Assembly (NCBI GenBank): GCA_023957125.1
Contig: JAMLHL010000017.1
Coordinates: forward strand, 1-64,000
Length of the DNA: 64,000 nucleotides
DNA from: Chitinophagaceae bacterium
GTDB lineage: Bacteria; Bacteroidota; Bacteroidia; Chitinophagales; Chitinophagaceae
Direction of reading: 5' to 3'
Shown here: piece after piece, positions 51,387 through 62,400 of the stretch
How positions within the stretch are numbered: position 1 is the stretch's first letter
How the letters are laid out: every line of letters begins with the position of its first letter
The notes under the pieces: model-generated
What the model was told of the DNA's origin: nothing
Database searches by the model: none
Seen by the model: only the letters and a program-made list of their open reading frames with translations
Made by a program: the position numbers and the translations under genes

Positions 51387-52715
51387 TTATTCCCCCGCCA
51401 GTCCTCCCTTTCCCTTATACAACTTCACCGGTCCATCTAATTTTACTTCTAATACGGTCATGTATTCATCGGCAGCGTTTTCCGGGATCTCATCTATATA
51501 TACCAATCCGGGTACGGGGCTCCATGATATTTTACCAACGATCTTATGCTGAAGCGATTGTCCGGTACCGAGAACTTTGATGCTCCTGATGGTATTATAC
51601 AATCCTTTTATGACGGTTTTTCCCTGGTTGTGCGCGGGAACAAACAGGTAAATGGTGGAGGAATCTTTTGAAATAGTGCTGGCGCCGTAGTAATGACCGG
51701 GAGGCATGCCCGCCCCGGTATTAAAAACAGCTTCCGCATGCTTCCGGTTCCATTTTCCTAATTCTTTCAAAAGGTGTACCTGCTCCGTGGGTATCCAGCC
51801 ATCTTCCCGTGGACCGATATCAAACAGCAGGTTGCCGCCATTGGAGATAACATCCGCAAAGATGGTGATCAACTCGTACGGGGTTTTATAATGGGTATCA
51901 TCGGGATGGTAACCCCAATTGTTGTTGGAAGTCATACACAATTCCCAGGGATTAAGAGAAGGGCGGGTAATAGGAAAATTTTGTTCCGGGGTTTCATAAT
52001 CGCCATAGCCGGCTAATCTTCCGTTGATAATGGCCTCGGGATTCCGGGAGAGGATCATTTCCCGTACTTTTTTTGCCTGCCATTCACCGGCGTTGTGCTC
52101 CCAGTCGCCATCAAACCAAAACAGGTCGGGGTTGAACTGAACGCTGAGTTCTTTTATTTGTGCCTGGTAAAATGCCAGGTATCTTTTCCACCGGGCGGAA
52201 TCATTTTTTATCTCGTAGCGGCTGCTGTCTTTTAAAAATCCCGGGTAATCCTGGTGGCTCCAGTCTAATATGGAGAAATAGGCGCCGGCTTTAAGGCCGG
52301 CATTGCGCAGCGCCTGAAAGAAAGGGGTGAGCACATCTTTTCGGGCGGGGGTTAGCTTTGCCGTGCTCATATTATTGAGTTTGGTGTCCCATAACGCAAT
52401 GCCGTCGTGATGTTTGGTGGTGATCACCGCGTATCGGGCGCCCGATTCCTTAATAAGTTCCACCCAGGCCTCCGGGTCATAATTTTTGGCGGTAAAGCCG
52501 TTCAGTTGTTTCATGTAATCCGCGTAGGGCATTTTTTTATTATAAAACGACCAGCTTTCATCTACTCCGTCCACCGAATAGATGCCCCAATGAATAAATA
52601 TTCCGAGTTTGGCGTCCCTGAACCATTGCATCTTTGCCTCGTTGGCAGAGGTTTGTCCCTGAAGGTTGGTCACCAGGAAAAATAACGACAAAAAAAATAT
52701 CCCGCCCCTGTTCAT
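51387..52715 (-). CDS. Alpha-L-fucosidase (glycoside hydrolase family 29)
   Basis: The ATG at 52715 gives MNRGGIFFLSLFFLVTNLQGQ, a signal peptide; the longer upstream frame is A+T-rich non-coding sequence. The mature enzyme (442 residues in all) has the GH29 barrel: MQWFRDAKLGIFIHWGIYSV, YAVITTKHHDGIALW and FWFDGDWE with the nucleophile Asp202. It should release alpha-linked L-fucose in the periplasm or at the surface. A C-terminal beta domain (about 345-442) completes it. It is divergent from the ROK regulator, which suggests shared control. Confidence 0.92.
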   Translation of the reverse strand: MNRGGIFFLSLFFLVTNLQGQTSANEAKMQWFRDAKLGIFIHWGIYSVDGVDESWSFYNKKMPYADYMKQLNGFTAKNYDPEAWVELIKESGARYAVITTKHHDGIALWDTKLNNMSTAKLTPARKDVLTPFFQALRNAGLKAGAYFSILDWSHQDYPGFLKDSSRYEIKNDSARWKRYLAFYQAQIKELSVQFNPDLFWFDGDWEHNAGEWQAKKVREMILSRNPEAIINGRLAGYGDYETPEQNFPITRPSLNPWELCMTSNNNWGYHPDDTHYKTPYELITIFADVISNGGNLLFDIGPREDGWIPTEQVHLLKELGKWNRKHAEAVFNTGAGMPPGHYYGASTISKDSSTIYLFVPAHNQGKTVIKGLYNTIRSIKVLGTGQSLQHKIVGKISWSPVPGLVYIDEIPENAADEYMTVLEVKLDGPVKLYKGKGGLAGE

Positions 52716-52788
52716 ATAAAACTTTTTTAAATGGTGTAAGATTACAATCCACTTTTTTGCAAATATCCGTTTTTTGTATAAATGAAAT

Positions 52789-52898
52789 TTATTATTTAAT
52801 AAGAATCCGTATTGCGAATAATTTCTTAAAAAAATCAAAAACATTTTGTTTTTATGAGAAAAGATATGTTTCTTTAACGTTTATTTATGGTGAATAAA
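52789..52898. promoter_or_regulatory. Candidate ROK operators between the fucosidase and ROK genes
   Basis: Two inverted repeats with similar half-sites are TTATT-N4-AATAA (52789-52802) and TTTATT-N7-AATAAA (52880-52898). The second ends 15 bp before the ROK start codon. ROK-type repressors such as NagC and Mlc use A+T-rich sites of this style. The A+T content of the 198-bp gap makes chance matches possible. Confidence 0.4.
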
Positions 52899-52913
52899 TG
52901 CTGATTTATAGAA

Positions 52914-54128
52914 ATGGCTGGTAAAACGCAGTTGTATAAGAAAAAGATAGTCAATCATCTATATTTCTCAAAAATGCTATCGTGCGCTGAAATAAGTGAG
53001 AAGATTGAAAAAAGTCTTTCCCTGACTACTAAAATTTTGAATGAGTTAGTAGTGGAAGGACAGGTGGTGGAAACCGGGCATGCCCCGTCCAGTGGCGGGA
53101 GACGGCCGCAGATGTATTCGCTGAAGCCCGATGTGATGTTTACCGTATCGGTTGCCATTGACCAGTATGTTACCCGCATGGCGGTGATGGATATGGAAAA
53201 CACCCATATGGGTGAGGTGGAGAATGTGGAGTTGAACATTGCCAATGATCCCGGCGCCCTGGATATTATAGCCGGGAGCATTAACCGGGTGATAGACAAG
53301 TCGGGGGTTGCTAAGGGCAAAATTGTGGGGATGGGCGTCAGTATGCCCGGATTTATTGATGCCGAGCAGGGGGTAAATTATTCTTTTTTCGCTAACCGGA
53401 AGAGTACGCTGGCGGCATTTCTTGAAAACAGAACCGGCATCCCGGTGTTCATAGAAAATGATTCGAGTTTGATTGCCTTAGCCGAATTACGGTTTGGCGC
53501 GGCGCGGCATACCAAAAATGTAATGGTGATCAATGTGGGCTGGGGGATAGGATTGGGTATGATCCTGAACAATAGTTTATTCCGTGGGGATGATGGTTTT
53601 GCGGGGGAGTTCAGTCATATTCCGCTGTTTCAAAACGGGAAATTATGCAGTTGCGGGAAAAGCGGGTGCCTGGAAACGGAAGCATCCCTGATTGCTGTGA
53701 AGGACAAGATAGTGGAGGGTTTACATTCCGGGAGGATCTCGGTTTTAAAAAAAGCTGAACTTGAAAAGCTGAGTCCGCAGGGAGCCGTGGCGATCATTGG
53801 AGAAGCGGCCGGGAACGGAGACCGCTTGGCCGTGGAGCTACTGTCTGAAGCCGGCTACCATATAGGGCGCGGCATTGCGATCCTTATTCATTTGCTGAAC
53901 CCGGGTTTGGTGGTGCTCAGCGGCAGAGGCGCTGTATTTGGAAAGATCCTGCAGGCGCCTATTCAACAGGCCTTAAATGAACATTGCATTCCCAAACTCG
54001 CCGCCAACACTAATATCATCACTTCGGCATTAGGGGAAGAAGCGCAGTTGATTGGTGGCGCGGCACTGGTGATGGAGAAATATGAACTAGGGTTAACACG
54101 TAAAATAAAAATACAGGAGGCTGCCTGA
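52914..54128 (+). CDS. ROK family transcriptional regulator
   Basis: This 404-residue protein has an N-terminal winged helix (about 8-65; KKKIVNHLYFSKMLSCAEISEKIEKS) followed by SSGGRRPQMYSL, the usual link to the ROK domain. The sugar-kinase-like part (about 80-395) contains VGMGVSMPGFID, VFIENDSSLIAL, GWGIGLGMIL and the zinc site CSCGKSGCLE. The DxGGT phosphate loop is degenerate (AIDQYVTRMAV), as expected for a repressor rather than a kinase. It lies between the divergent fucosidase and the first susC (43 bp), and probably responds to a sugar from this locus. Confidence 0.92.
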   Translation: MAGKTQLYKKKIVNHLYFSKMLSCAEISEKIEKSLSLTTKILNELVVEGQVVETGHAPSSGGRRPQMYSLKPDVMFTVSVAIDQYVTRMAVMDMENTHMGEVENVELNIANDPGALDIIAGSINRVIDKSGVAKGKIVGMGVSMPGFIDAEQGVNYSFFANRKSTLAAFLENRTGIPVFIENDSSLIALAELRFGAARHTKNVMVINVGWGIGLGMILNNSLFRGDDGFAGEFSHIPLFQNGKLCSCGKSGCLETEASLIAVKDKIVEGLHSGRISVLKKAELEKLSPQGAVAIIGEAAGNGDRLAVELLSEAGYHIGRGIAILIHLLNPGLVVLSGRGAVFGKILQAPIQQALNEHCIPKLAANTNIITSALGEEAQLIGGAALVMEKYELGLTRKIKIQEAA

Positions 54129-54171
54129 GAGCATCACTGAAACTCAAAATATTCAACTAAAACTCAAATCA

Positions 54172-57100
54172 ATGAAAGTAAATGTTACGCGCCTGTTTTT
54201 AATACTATTAATAGTGTTATCGGGAACAACTTCCTTTGCCCAGCAAAGAAGAACTGTTACAGGAACGGTATCTGACGAAAACGGGGCGCCCCTGCAAGGC
54301 GTATCTGTTGCGGTGAAGGGAGGTGGCACACTTGCGGCAACGGATGCCCAGGGAAATTTCAACGTTTCTCTCACCACTACCCAGGATGTGCTTGTTTTTT
54401 CTTTTGTGGGGTATGAAACAGCCGAAGAAACGGTAGGCGGCCGTACCGCTCTGAGTGTGGCGCTTAAACCCAGCATTAAAGAGAGTGAGGCAATTGTAAT
54501 TACCGCCCTGGGGGTATCCAAGCAGAAGCGGCAGCTGGGATATGCTATCACTGAAGTGAAGGGCTCCGACCTGGCGAATACAAATGAACTTAATCCGATC
54601 AACGCGTTACAGGGCCGGGTTGCCGGGGTGCAGATTGATATGGGTGGCGCCGCAGGCGTAATGGGAAGTTCCAAAATTGTAATAAGGGGGAACTCCACGC
54701 TGGGGAGGAACAATCAACCCATTTTTGTGATAGATGGAGTAATTATGGATAACGATGTTTTCGACGGCAGCGGACGTGATTTCGGAAATGACCTGAAAAA
54801 CCTGAACATGGATGATTTTGAAAGTGTGTCGGTATTAAAAGGTTCATCTGCGGCTGCCCTGTATGGTTCAAGAGCGATCAATGGCGTGATACTGATCACT
54901 ACCAAAAAAGGGAAAGCGCGCAAGGGCATCGGCGTGTCGCTGAATCAAACGCTTGATATACTGGATCCCTATGCAGGACCTGATTTTCAGAATGAATTTG
55001 GAGGCGGTACCGTGGGCGACTTTTTTACCGATAAAAGAGATCCCAATTATAAAGCCAATGAAAGATGGACTACGAAGGTTTTTCCTACGGATCCGGTTAC
55101 CGGTTTGCCGTATATAGACCAGGGTATCGGACGCGAGCTTGAAAACTGGGGACCGAGGATGCTCGGGCAGGAGGTGATCAACTACGATGGCACCCCCACG
55201 AAGTATTTACCCCAGCCTAATAATTTTTTAGACGCGTTTCGAACCGGTTTTGGAACCAATACCAACGTGGCCATGGATGCAGGATCCGAAAATACCACTT
55301 TTCGAATGTCGTATAATCATAATCAAACCACCGGCATTGTACCCAAAAACAAGTTTAATAAGGACGCTTTTGACCTGCGGGTAACCCACCGGTTTACCGA
55401 CTTTTTAAGCGTGGATGTAAGCGGCGCCTATAGTAACTTTAACGGGCAGAATCCCCCTCGTTTGGGCGGACTGGATGCCTTTGCTTCCAATAACTTCGGA
55501 AAGTTATACAGTTGGATGATGCCCCGGAATTACGACACCAGATACTGGATGCAGCCGGAACATTATACCAGTATTTTGGGAGGCGCTCCCGACCCTAATA
55601 ACCCGGACGAACCCAACAAGGCGCCCGAGTCGAGGTTCTGGTTTACCTTGTTTGAAAATGATTACCTGCAAAATGAACAGATGCTGCGCGGGAGATTAGC
55701 GCTGACGCTTGATCTTGCAAGCTGGGCTAAATTAGTGCTGGAAGGAAATACCAATAACATCTATACCAGATCAGAGAGCAAAGAATTGGGACAGGGCGTG
55801 AATTTTTCAGGGGGGATGTATGGATTAGGGTTCAATAACAAAAACACCAGCCTGCTGAAGTGGATGCTCATGATGAATAAGGATATTACGGATGATCTCA
55901 GCATTAACGGCTATATCGGTGGAGAGTCTCAGCGCTACAGGAATAATTGGGAATACAGTGAAACAAGAGGAGGAATGAATTTCCCGGGAAGCTATACCAT
56001 TAAAAATTCGGTCAACCAGCCTTATACCGAAGGGGGGGTAAGAAGCCGGTTTAATATCAATTCTTTATATGCAAGCGTTGACCTGGGCTATAAAGATATG
56101 CTTTACCTGCAGGGGACATTGAGAACCGACTGGTCGTCAACCTTAACCTATTCCGATGGCAGCGGCAATAACAATTATAATTATCCGGCTGTCAGCTTAT
56201 CCTGGATCTTTACCGAAACCTTTAAGAACAGTTTACCTTCCTGGATAAGCTATGGTAAGCTGAGGGGAAATATCGCCAATCTCGGCGGAGGCACGGAAGC
56301 TTACCAGATCAATCCGGGCTTTGGCTTCAGCGGGTTTACCAACGCCAACGGTCAAACCATCGCTACTTCCACCTATGTGCTGGTTAATGATAAGCTGACG
56401 GTATTGCAGCCCAATCTTAAACCGTTTAATAAAACTTCCCAGGAAGTAGGTGTGGAGATGAGGTTTCTGGACAACAGGGTTGGTTTTGACCTGAGCCTGT
56501 ACCAGGATGTTACCAAAAACCAGATCCTTGATTTAGATGTGCCGATTGAATCCGGGGTTGCTTCCCAGTTGATCAATGCGGGTAAGGTCCGGAACCGGGG
56601 TATAGAGATAGCCATAGACGCAACGCCGGTAAGAACCAGGCATTTTTCGTGGAATACCGCGCTTACTTATGCGGTGAACAGGAACAGGATCGTGGAATTA
56701 TACCCGGGAAGGACGGAATATAATCTTGGTGCAAATATTGGCGAGATCAGCACATGGGCTGTAGTGGGTGGCGCGTATGGCGTTTTAAGAACCAAGATCC
56801 ATTCTCCTACTTTTGAGGGTACGGATAAAAATGACCCGCGCAACGGGTTGCCTATCCTTACATGGCGTTCCGATTCCAGGACCGCTTTCCCGGCGCAAAG
56901 CAACGTTTGGCAGGATGTGGGAGATATCAATGCCAGGTTCAGGGCCGGATGGGACAATACCTTTACCTATAAGAACTTCAGCCTGAACATCCTGGCCGAT
57001 GCCAAAATTGGCGGAGATTTTGTTTTGCTGAGTTACCGGTACGGAACGCATACAGGCGTATTCCCCAATACGCTTCCCGGACGGGATGAGCAAAACGGAG

Positions 57101-57588
57101 GCATCGTATGGACCTCAAAATACACGAATGACCTCGGGACGTATGATGATGGTATTATCCCCCAGGGCGTTTTTGCCCCGGGGCAGATCGTGGATGTGCC
57201 TGGTGGCGGGACCGCCGATGTTGGAGGTATGACCTACCAGGAAGCTTATGATAAGGATCTGGTAGAGCCCTCCCATCTTCCCCAGTTTTACTACCGGTAT
57301 GGGTCTTCATCTACGGGCGTGGCAGATTTCTGGGTGTTGGAGAACTCCTGGATAGCATTAAGGCAGGCGGCGTTGAGTTATGCTTTCCCCGAAAAAATAT
57401 ATTCAAAGCTAAAATTGAACGGATTGTCTTTATCAGTAATAGGACGTGATCTGTTTTATCTTTATCAAACCCTTCCGTATAATTTCAATCCCGCGTCTAA
57501 TAATTCCAATAACACGGCTTTTTCAGGTGAAGAAGGATTCCTGCCCAAAACACGCTCTTTTGCATTTACGCTCAGGGCAACATTTTAA
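54172..57588 (+). CDS. SusC/RagA family TonB-linked outer-membrane protein
   Basis: This 1138-residue protein has a signal peptide (about 1-23, ending SFAQQ). A carboxypeptidase-D-like domain follows (about 27-100; VTGTVSDENGAPLQGVSV), then the SusC plug (RVAGVQIDMGG, SVLKGSSAAALYGSRAINGVILITTKKG) and the barrel, which ends in Phe (FAFTLRATF) as required for BAM insertion. It would import an oligosaccharide together with the SusD encoded 31 bp downstream, energised by TonB. It lies 43 bp after the ROK gene with no clear promoter between, so co-transcription is likely. Confidence 0.96.
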   Translation: MKVNVTRLFLILLIVLSGTTSFAQQRRTVTGTVSDENGAPLQGVSVAVKGGGTLAATDAQGNFNVSLTTTQDVLVFSFVGYETAEETVGGRTALSVALKPSIKESEAIVITALGVSKQKRQLGYAITEVKGSDLANTNELNPINALQGRVAGVQIDMGGAAGVMGSSKIVIRGNSTLGRNNQPIFVIDGVIMDNDVFDGSGRDFGNDLKNLNMDDFESVSVLKGSSAAALYGSRAINGVILITTKKGKARKGIGVSLNQTLDILDPYAGPDFQNEFGGGTVGDFFTDKRDPNYKANERWTTKVFPTDPVTGLPYIDQGIGRELENWGPRMLGQEVINYDGTPTKYLPQPNNFLDAFRTGFGTNTNVAMDAGSENTTFRMSYNHNQTTGIVPKNKFNKDAFDLRVTHRFTDFLSVDVSGAYSNFNGQNPPRLGGLDAFASNNFGKLYSWMMPRNYDTRYWMQPEHYTSILGGAPDPNNPDEPNKAPESRFWFTLFENDYLQNEQMLRGRLALTLDLASWAKLVLEGNTNNIYTRSESKELGQGVNFSGGMYGLGFNNKNTSLLKWMLMMNKDITDDLSINGYIGGESQRYRNNWEYSETRGGMNFPGSYTIKNSVNQPYTEGGVRSRFNINSLYASVDLGYKDMLYLQGTLRTDWSSTLTYSDGSGNNNYNYPAVSLSWIFTETFKNSLPSWISYGKLRGNIANLGGGTEAYQINPGFGFSGFTNANGQTIATSTYVLVNDKLTVLQPNLKPFNKTSQEVGVEMRFLDNRVGFDLSLYQDVTKNQILDLDVPIESGVASQLINAGKVRNRGIEIAIDATPVRTRHFSWNTALTYAVNRNRIVELYPGRTEYNLGANIGEISTWAVVGGAYGVLRTKIHSPTFEGTDKNDPRNGLPILTWRSDSRTAFPAQSNVWQDVGDINARFRAGWDNTFTYKNFSLNILADAKIGGDFVLLSYRYGTHTGVFPNTLPGRDEQNGGIVWTSKYTNDLGTYDDGIIPQGVFAPGQIVDVPGGGTADVGGMTYQEAYDKDLVEPSHLPQFYYRYGSSSTGVADFWVLENSWIALRQAALSYAFPEKIYSKLKLNGLSLSVIGRDLFYLYQTLPYNFNPASNNSNNTAFSGEEGFLPKTRSFAFTLRATF

Positions 57589-57619
57589 AACCTTATCAAT
57601 AACATTTAAATCGGAAAAA

Positions 57620-59335
57620 ATGAAAAAGTTATCAGTTATATATACGGTTTTATTAGGATCGCTGCTCTCACTGAATCTTTCCTGTACAAAAAACTTTGGC
57701 GATATCAATACCGACCCCGGCGTGGTGCCCAACCCTGATCTCAAGTTTTTACTGAGCTATGCAGAGGATAAGATGGTAACCTACCGGGGAACCGAATGGG
57801 TTTGGGAAGATATGGAACAATTGTTTCGTTATACGCAGCACATGACTGCCAGTCCTTTTGAAGTTTCAGGCAATAATGTAAATACGCGGTACCGGAATTA
57901 TTACCTGCAGATACTGCCGAACCTGTTTGAAATACGCCGGCAGATTGATATGAAGCCCGATAAGGAAAAATATCAGAAAATGGCCGCCGTTACCTATGTG
58001 CTGCAGGCGCTGAACGGGATCAGGGTTACCGACATGAATGGAAGCATCCCTTATAGCCAGGCGGTACAGGGCAGGTATGAATCTGATTTCAGCCCGGCAT
58101 ACGACAACCAGCAAAGCTTGTTCGACACCTGGCTTGCGGAGCTCAATAATGCTATCAGTGTATTGTCCAACGGCTCCCTGGAAAACCAGGAAAGCTATTT
58201 CAACGGAGATATTTTTTATAAAAGCGACTGGACGAAGTGGGTGAAACTGGCCAATACGATTAAGCTGCGAATAGCAGCCAGGCTTGAAAACCAGGATGCA
58301 TCCAAAACGGCGGCTATCTTTAAAGAGGTAATGCAGGATAATATCGGGCCTATTGATAATGATGATGCCCAGTTGTCTTATCAGAGCAAAGACTACCTGC
58401 CTTTCGGCACCAGCGGAGATATTAATTACAGGAGTCCCCGCTATGGCAGTACATCCATTGTTTCTTTTATGAAAAAGACCAATGACCCGAGGATAGGCAT
58501 TTATTTCTCAAAAAATGATCTGGTAGGATCGTTTGCCGACTCCCTATCCAAATATAGCGCCAGTCTGCCATCGTTTATCAATCCGGCAGATCCGCTGATC
58601 GCCTTCCAGGGAGCGCCGGCCGACTGGAATGTAGATCCGGCGGTAACGGCATTTATAGCCAACCAGTTTGTTTTTGGCAACAATGATCCCGGCAATTCAC
58701 AAAACAGGTATTTTTTGATCTCCCCGGTTAACCGCTTGTTTTTCTCTCCAAAATACAACAACTCCGCGGCAGAAGGGGAGTTTAGGGATGTTGTAGTAAC
58801 CAATGCAGAATCCTGTCTCCTGGTTGCCGAGTTTATACAAAAGGGGTATGGCAGTGGTATTGACACGAGGGGTACGGCGGAAGATTGGTATAATAAAGGA
58901 ATAGCCTCTTCCATAAAGACGATGAATGATATTGCGAAGGCGGCTAAGTCAACGGAGGGATTAGGCAGCAATGCGGATGGACAGATCAATGATTTCCTGG
59001 ATGATGCCAATGTAAAGCTCAATGGCGTTAATGACCTGGAGCGTATTTATATACAGCAGTACCTGAATTTTTTCCGGAATGCCAACGAGGCTTTTGTATT
59101 GGTTCGCCGGACGGGATATCCTAAGAAAACTTCCACCTATTATGCCAGGGAAGTGTTTAATGCCGATATCCCCCGGCGCTGGTGGCTTACCGATCCCGGA
59201 GAGGTGAACCGTGCAAACTGGAGAACGGCGATGACAGACCAGGGATTCACCGAAAACGCGCAGGATATCCCCACCCTGAGTACGCAGTGGATCTGGTACG
59301 ACAAAAATGCACCCGCATTTGGGGAGGGGAATTAA
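57620..59335 (+). CDS. SusD/RagB family nutrient-binding outer-membrane lipoprotein
   Basis: The start at 57620 gives MKKLSVIYTVLLGSLLSLNLSC, with lipobox Cys22; the upstream extension overlaps susC in another frame and is not real. The protein has 571 residues. The mature N-terminus TKNFGDINTDPGVVPNPD and the helical region with ALNGIRVTDMNGSIPYSQA, followed by FDTWLAELNNAI, are typical of the SusD-like TPR-rich fold. It should cap the preceding SusC at the cell surface and bind the glycan. Confidence 0.94.
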   Translation: MKKLSVIYTVLLGSLLSLNLSCTKNFGDINTDPGVVPNPDLKFLLSYAEDKMVTYRGTEWVWEDMEQLFRYTQHMTASPFEVSGNNVNTRYRNYYLQILPNLFEIRRQIDMKPDKEKYQKMAAVTYVLQALNGIRVTDMNGSIPYSQAVQGRYESDFSPAYDNQQSLFDTWLAELNNAISVLSNGSLENQESYFNGDIFYKSDWTKWVKLANTIKLRIAARLENQDASKTAAIFKEVMQDNIGPIDNDDAQLSYQSKDYLPFGTSGDINYRSPRYGSTSIVSFMKKTNDPRIGIYFSKNDLVGSFADSLSKYSASLPSFINPADPLIAFQGAPADWNVDPAVTAFIANQFVFGNNDPGNSQNRYFLISPVNRLFFSPKYNNSAAEGEFRDVVVTNAESCLLVAEFIQKGYGSGIDTRGTAEDWYNKGIASSIKTMNDIAKAAKSTEGLGSNADGQINDFLDDANVKLNGVNDLERIYIQQYLNFFRNANEAFVLVRRTGYPKKTSTYYAREVFNADIPRRWWLTDPGEVNRANWRTAMTDQGFTENAQDIPTLSTQWIWYDKNAPAFGEGN

Positions 59336-59406
59336 AATATTGAGATATAGGATTTATCCGGGATACTAAAACTGTTTAATTATTAAAAACCAAAAATTAA
59401 AGCACA

Positions 59407-62400
59407 ATGCAAGAATTTAAAAAAATGTTCCTGCTTATGTTGACGGTTTTGTTGTCTGGCAATATGCTGTTATTTGCGCAACAACAAACCCGATCCGTTA
59501 CAGGAACGGTTAAAGATGATAAGGGAAGCCCTGTTATTGGGTCAACCGTTACCGTAAAAGGCACGCCCGAATCAACATACACCGATGATGAAGGAAAATT
59601 TAGCGTGACGGTTGCGAATCCCAATGCGATTTTGGTTATCAGTTCCATCGGGTACACCACAAAAGAAGTAAAGGTAGGAAGTAGTGCCAGCCTTGACATT
59701 CAGTTAGAGTCATCTGCTGCCGATATGGAAGAAGTGGTGGTAACTGCTTTGGGCGTTAAGAGAGACAAACGCTCCATAGGTTTTGCGGTGCAGCAGGTGA
59801 AAGCGGAGGATGTAACCATTGCCGCTCCGGTGGATGTAGCGCAAGGTTTGATGGGGAAAGTGGCTGGTTTAAATATCTCCACCAGCAATGGTTTGAATAA
59901 TGCTTCGTCCAGGATTGTGATCAGGGGTAATAATTCCGTAACCGGTATGAACCAGCCACTGATCGTTGTGGACGGCGCCATCATTGATAATAAATCTGTT
60001 GCGCAGTCTAACATTGAAACTACTGAAAGCATGCGTGACTGGGGAAACTATCTCAGTTATCTCAACATGGATAACGTGGAAAGCATTTCCGTTTTGAAGG
60101 GGCCTAATGCCGCTGCTTTATACGGAGCGCGTGGCGCTAATGGCGTAATTCTGATCACCAGTAAGAAAGGGAGTAAACAAAAGGGGCTGGGTGTAGATTA
60201 TAATTTTACCAGCAATTTCACCAATGTATATCGTTTTCAGGATGTGCAGAATGAATATGGCGGTGGTTTTGCTGCAGGATTATGGTCTGCTAACCCGGAA
60301 CTGCCGAAAACAGCTTCCGGTGAGTATTATCTCCCCACGCTGTATGGAGGCTCGGAATTAGGCAACGGGGGCACCGGCATCGGTGGTTATCACGGTACCA
60401 TTCCCGGTGGATTTAATACCTGGGACATCTTCAGTTGGTTTGGTGCCAGCTCTTCCTGGGGACCGAAATTAGACGGACAAATGGTTCGCTGGTGGGATGG
60501 GGAACTGAGACCCTATTCTCCGGAACCCGATAACCGGAAAGCCTATTATCGCCCCGGAAATGAAACCACACATAATGTATCATTTTCGGCAGGAGGCGAT
60601 TTCGGAACCGTGAGGATGTCGGCAACCCGCACCGATGCGACAGCGGTTGCACCCAACACATTTAATAATGCCACTAATTTTGCTTTAGGGGCTAATCTGA
60701 AAATCTCTAAAATTTTAAGTTCCGAGATTAATGTGGCCTATAATCAGAGTTATCGGTATAACACCCCTGAAATTGGCACGAATAATTCCTGGTCTAAGTT
60801 TTCGGTCTATGGGATGTCGCGGGAGTACAAGCCCCTGGAATACGGACTGTATCTGAACCCGGATGGCTCTAAACGGGATTTTGGCTCCACGTACCCTCAA
60901 CAGGAATATGGTAAAGACCTGTACTGGTATTTTTATCAGAACAACAGTAATTTAAATCGCGATGAATTGATTTCTACGGTAAAATTAAACGCCGAGATAA
61001 CACCGTGGTTGAACGCCTTTGTGCGTACTTCGGCTAATCTTATAGCTTCTAAATTTGAAACAATCAATACCACTCCGAATGCGGATAAAGTGACCGGTGG
61101 TTATTATCAAAAAGATATTGATAAAGATAAAATCCTGAATACGGATTTAATGGTTACCGCTCATAAAGACAATTTGTTTTTGAATGGTTTTAATGCCAGT
61201 GTTTCGGGAATGTTTAACAGTTATTCCAATGGTTCTATGGGTGAGTGGGGGAAAAACGGAGGCAAATTTCTTGTGCCCGGTATTTACTCCTTAAATAACA
61301 TTATAGATGTGGACAGGTCATACGTGCCTTCAAACAGGGAGGATATAGGCGCATATAAATATTATGTGGGTGAAAGGAGGTATGAGGTGAAATCCCAATC
61401 GTTATTGGGGATCCTTAACCTTAGTTACGGGAATTACCTGTTTTTGGATCTTACCGGCAGAAACGATATTAACTCCACCTTAACCCCCAGTAAAAATTCC
61501 ACTTTTTACCCGTCGGCCAGCTTGGGCTTTGTATTTACCGACGCTTTCAATATGGCAGCTACCGGTAATTTCTTATCGTATGGAAAGTTGCGGTTTGCTT
61601 ATGGAGAAAGTGCCAATGCTACGGATCCTTATAAGTTAGGATTTACCTATGATGTGGGTTCTTTTGGAGGGCAACCCACCAACTCAATACCTTCTGAATT
61701 GAGTCCGGAAGAATTAGGTTTCCAGACTTCCAGTTCCATTGAAGTGGGAACCAGTTTAGGCTTTTTCCGTGACCGGTTAAACCTGGATGTGACCTACTAT
61801 AGCATCAGTTCAAAAAACCAGATTCTGTCCGCTGACATTGCTCCTTCATCTGGCGCAAAAACCGTCACTTTCAATTCAGGAGAACTGACAAATAAAGGAA
61901 TTGAGTTTATTATCAATGCAGCAGTTATCAAAAACAGGAATTTTAACTGGAGCCTGACACTGAATGGTGCCAAAAATGAAAACAAAGTGGTATCACTTGC
62001 GCCGGGTATCAGGGAGCTTCGCATTGCGGATGTATTTGGAAATCTGGGCGTATTTATGAGGGTAACGCCCGGCGATTCCTATGGCACCATTTATGGTACT
62101 GACTTTGAAAGAGACGATAAGGGCAACAAATTATTATATAACGTAAAAGACAATGATGGCAATGTTTACGGCACGTTATATAAAGTAACTAATGAGCCGG
62201 TGGCTATAGGTAATGCTGCGCCTAAACTAACAGGCGGCTTCGGAAATACCTTCCGTTACAAGGATTTCAGTTTATACGCATTGGTTGATTTTAAAATTGG
62301 CGGTGATATTTATTCTTTTGACCATTCCACAGCAATGGGTAGCGGTATTTCTCCGGAGACTTTGGTGGAGAGAAATGGAGGCGGACTACCTTATACTTTT

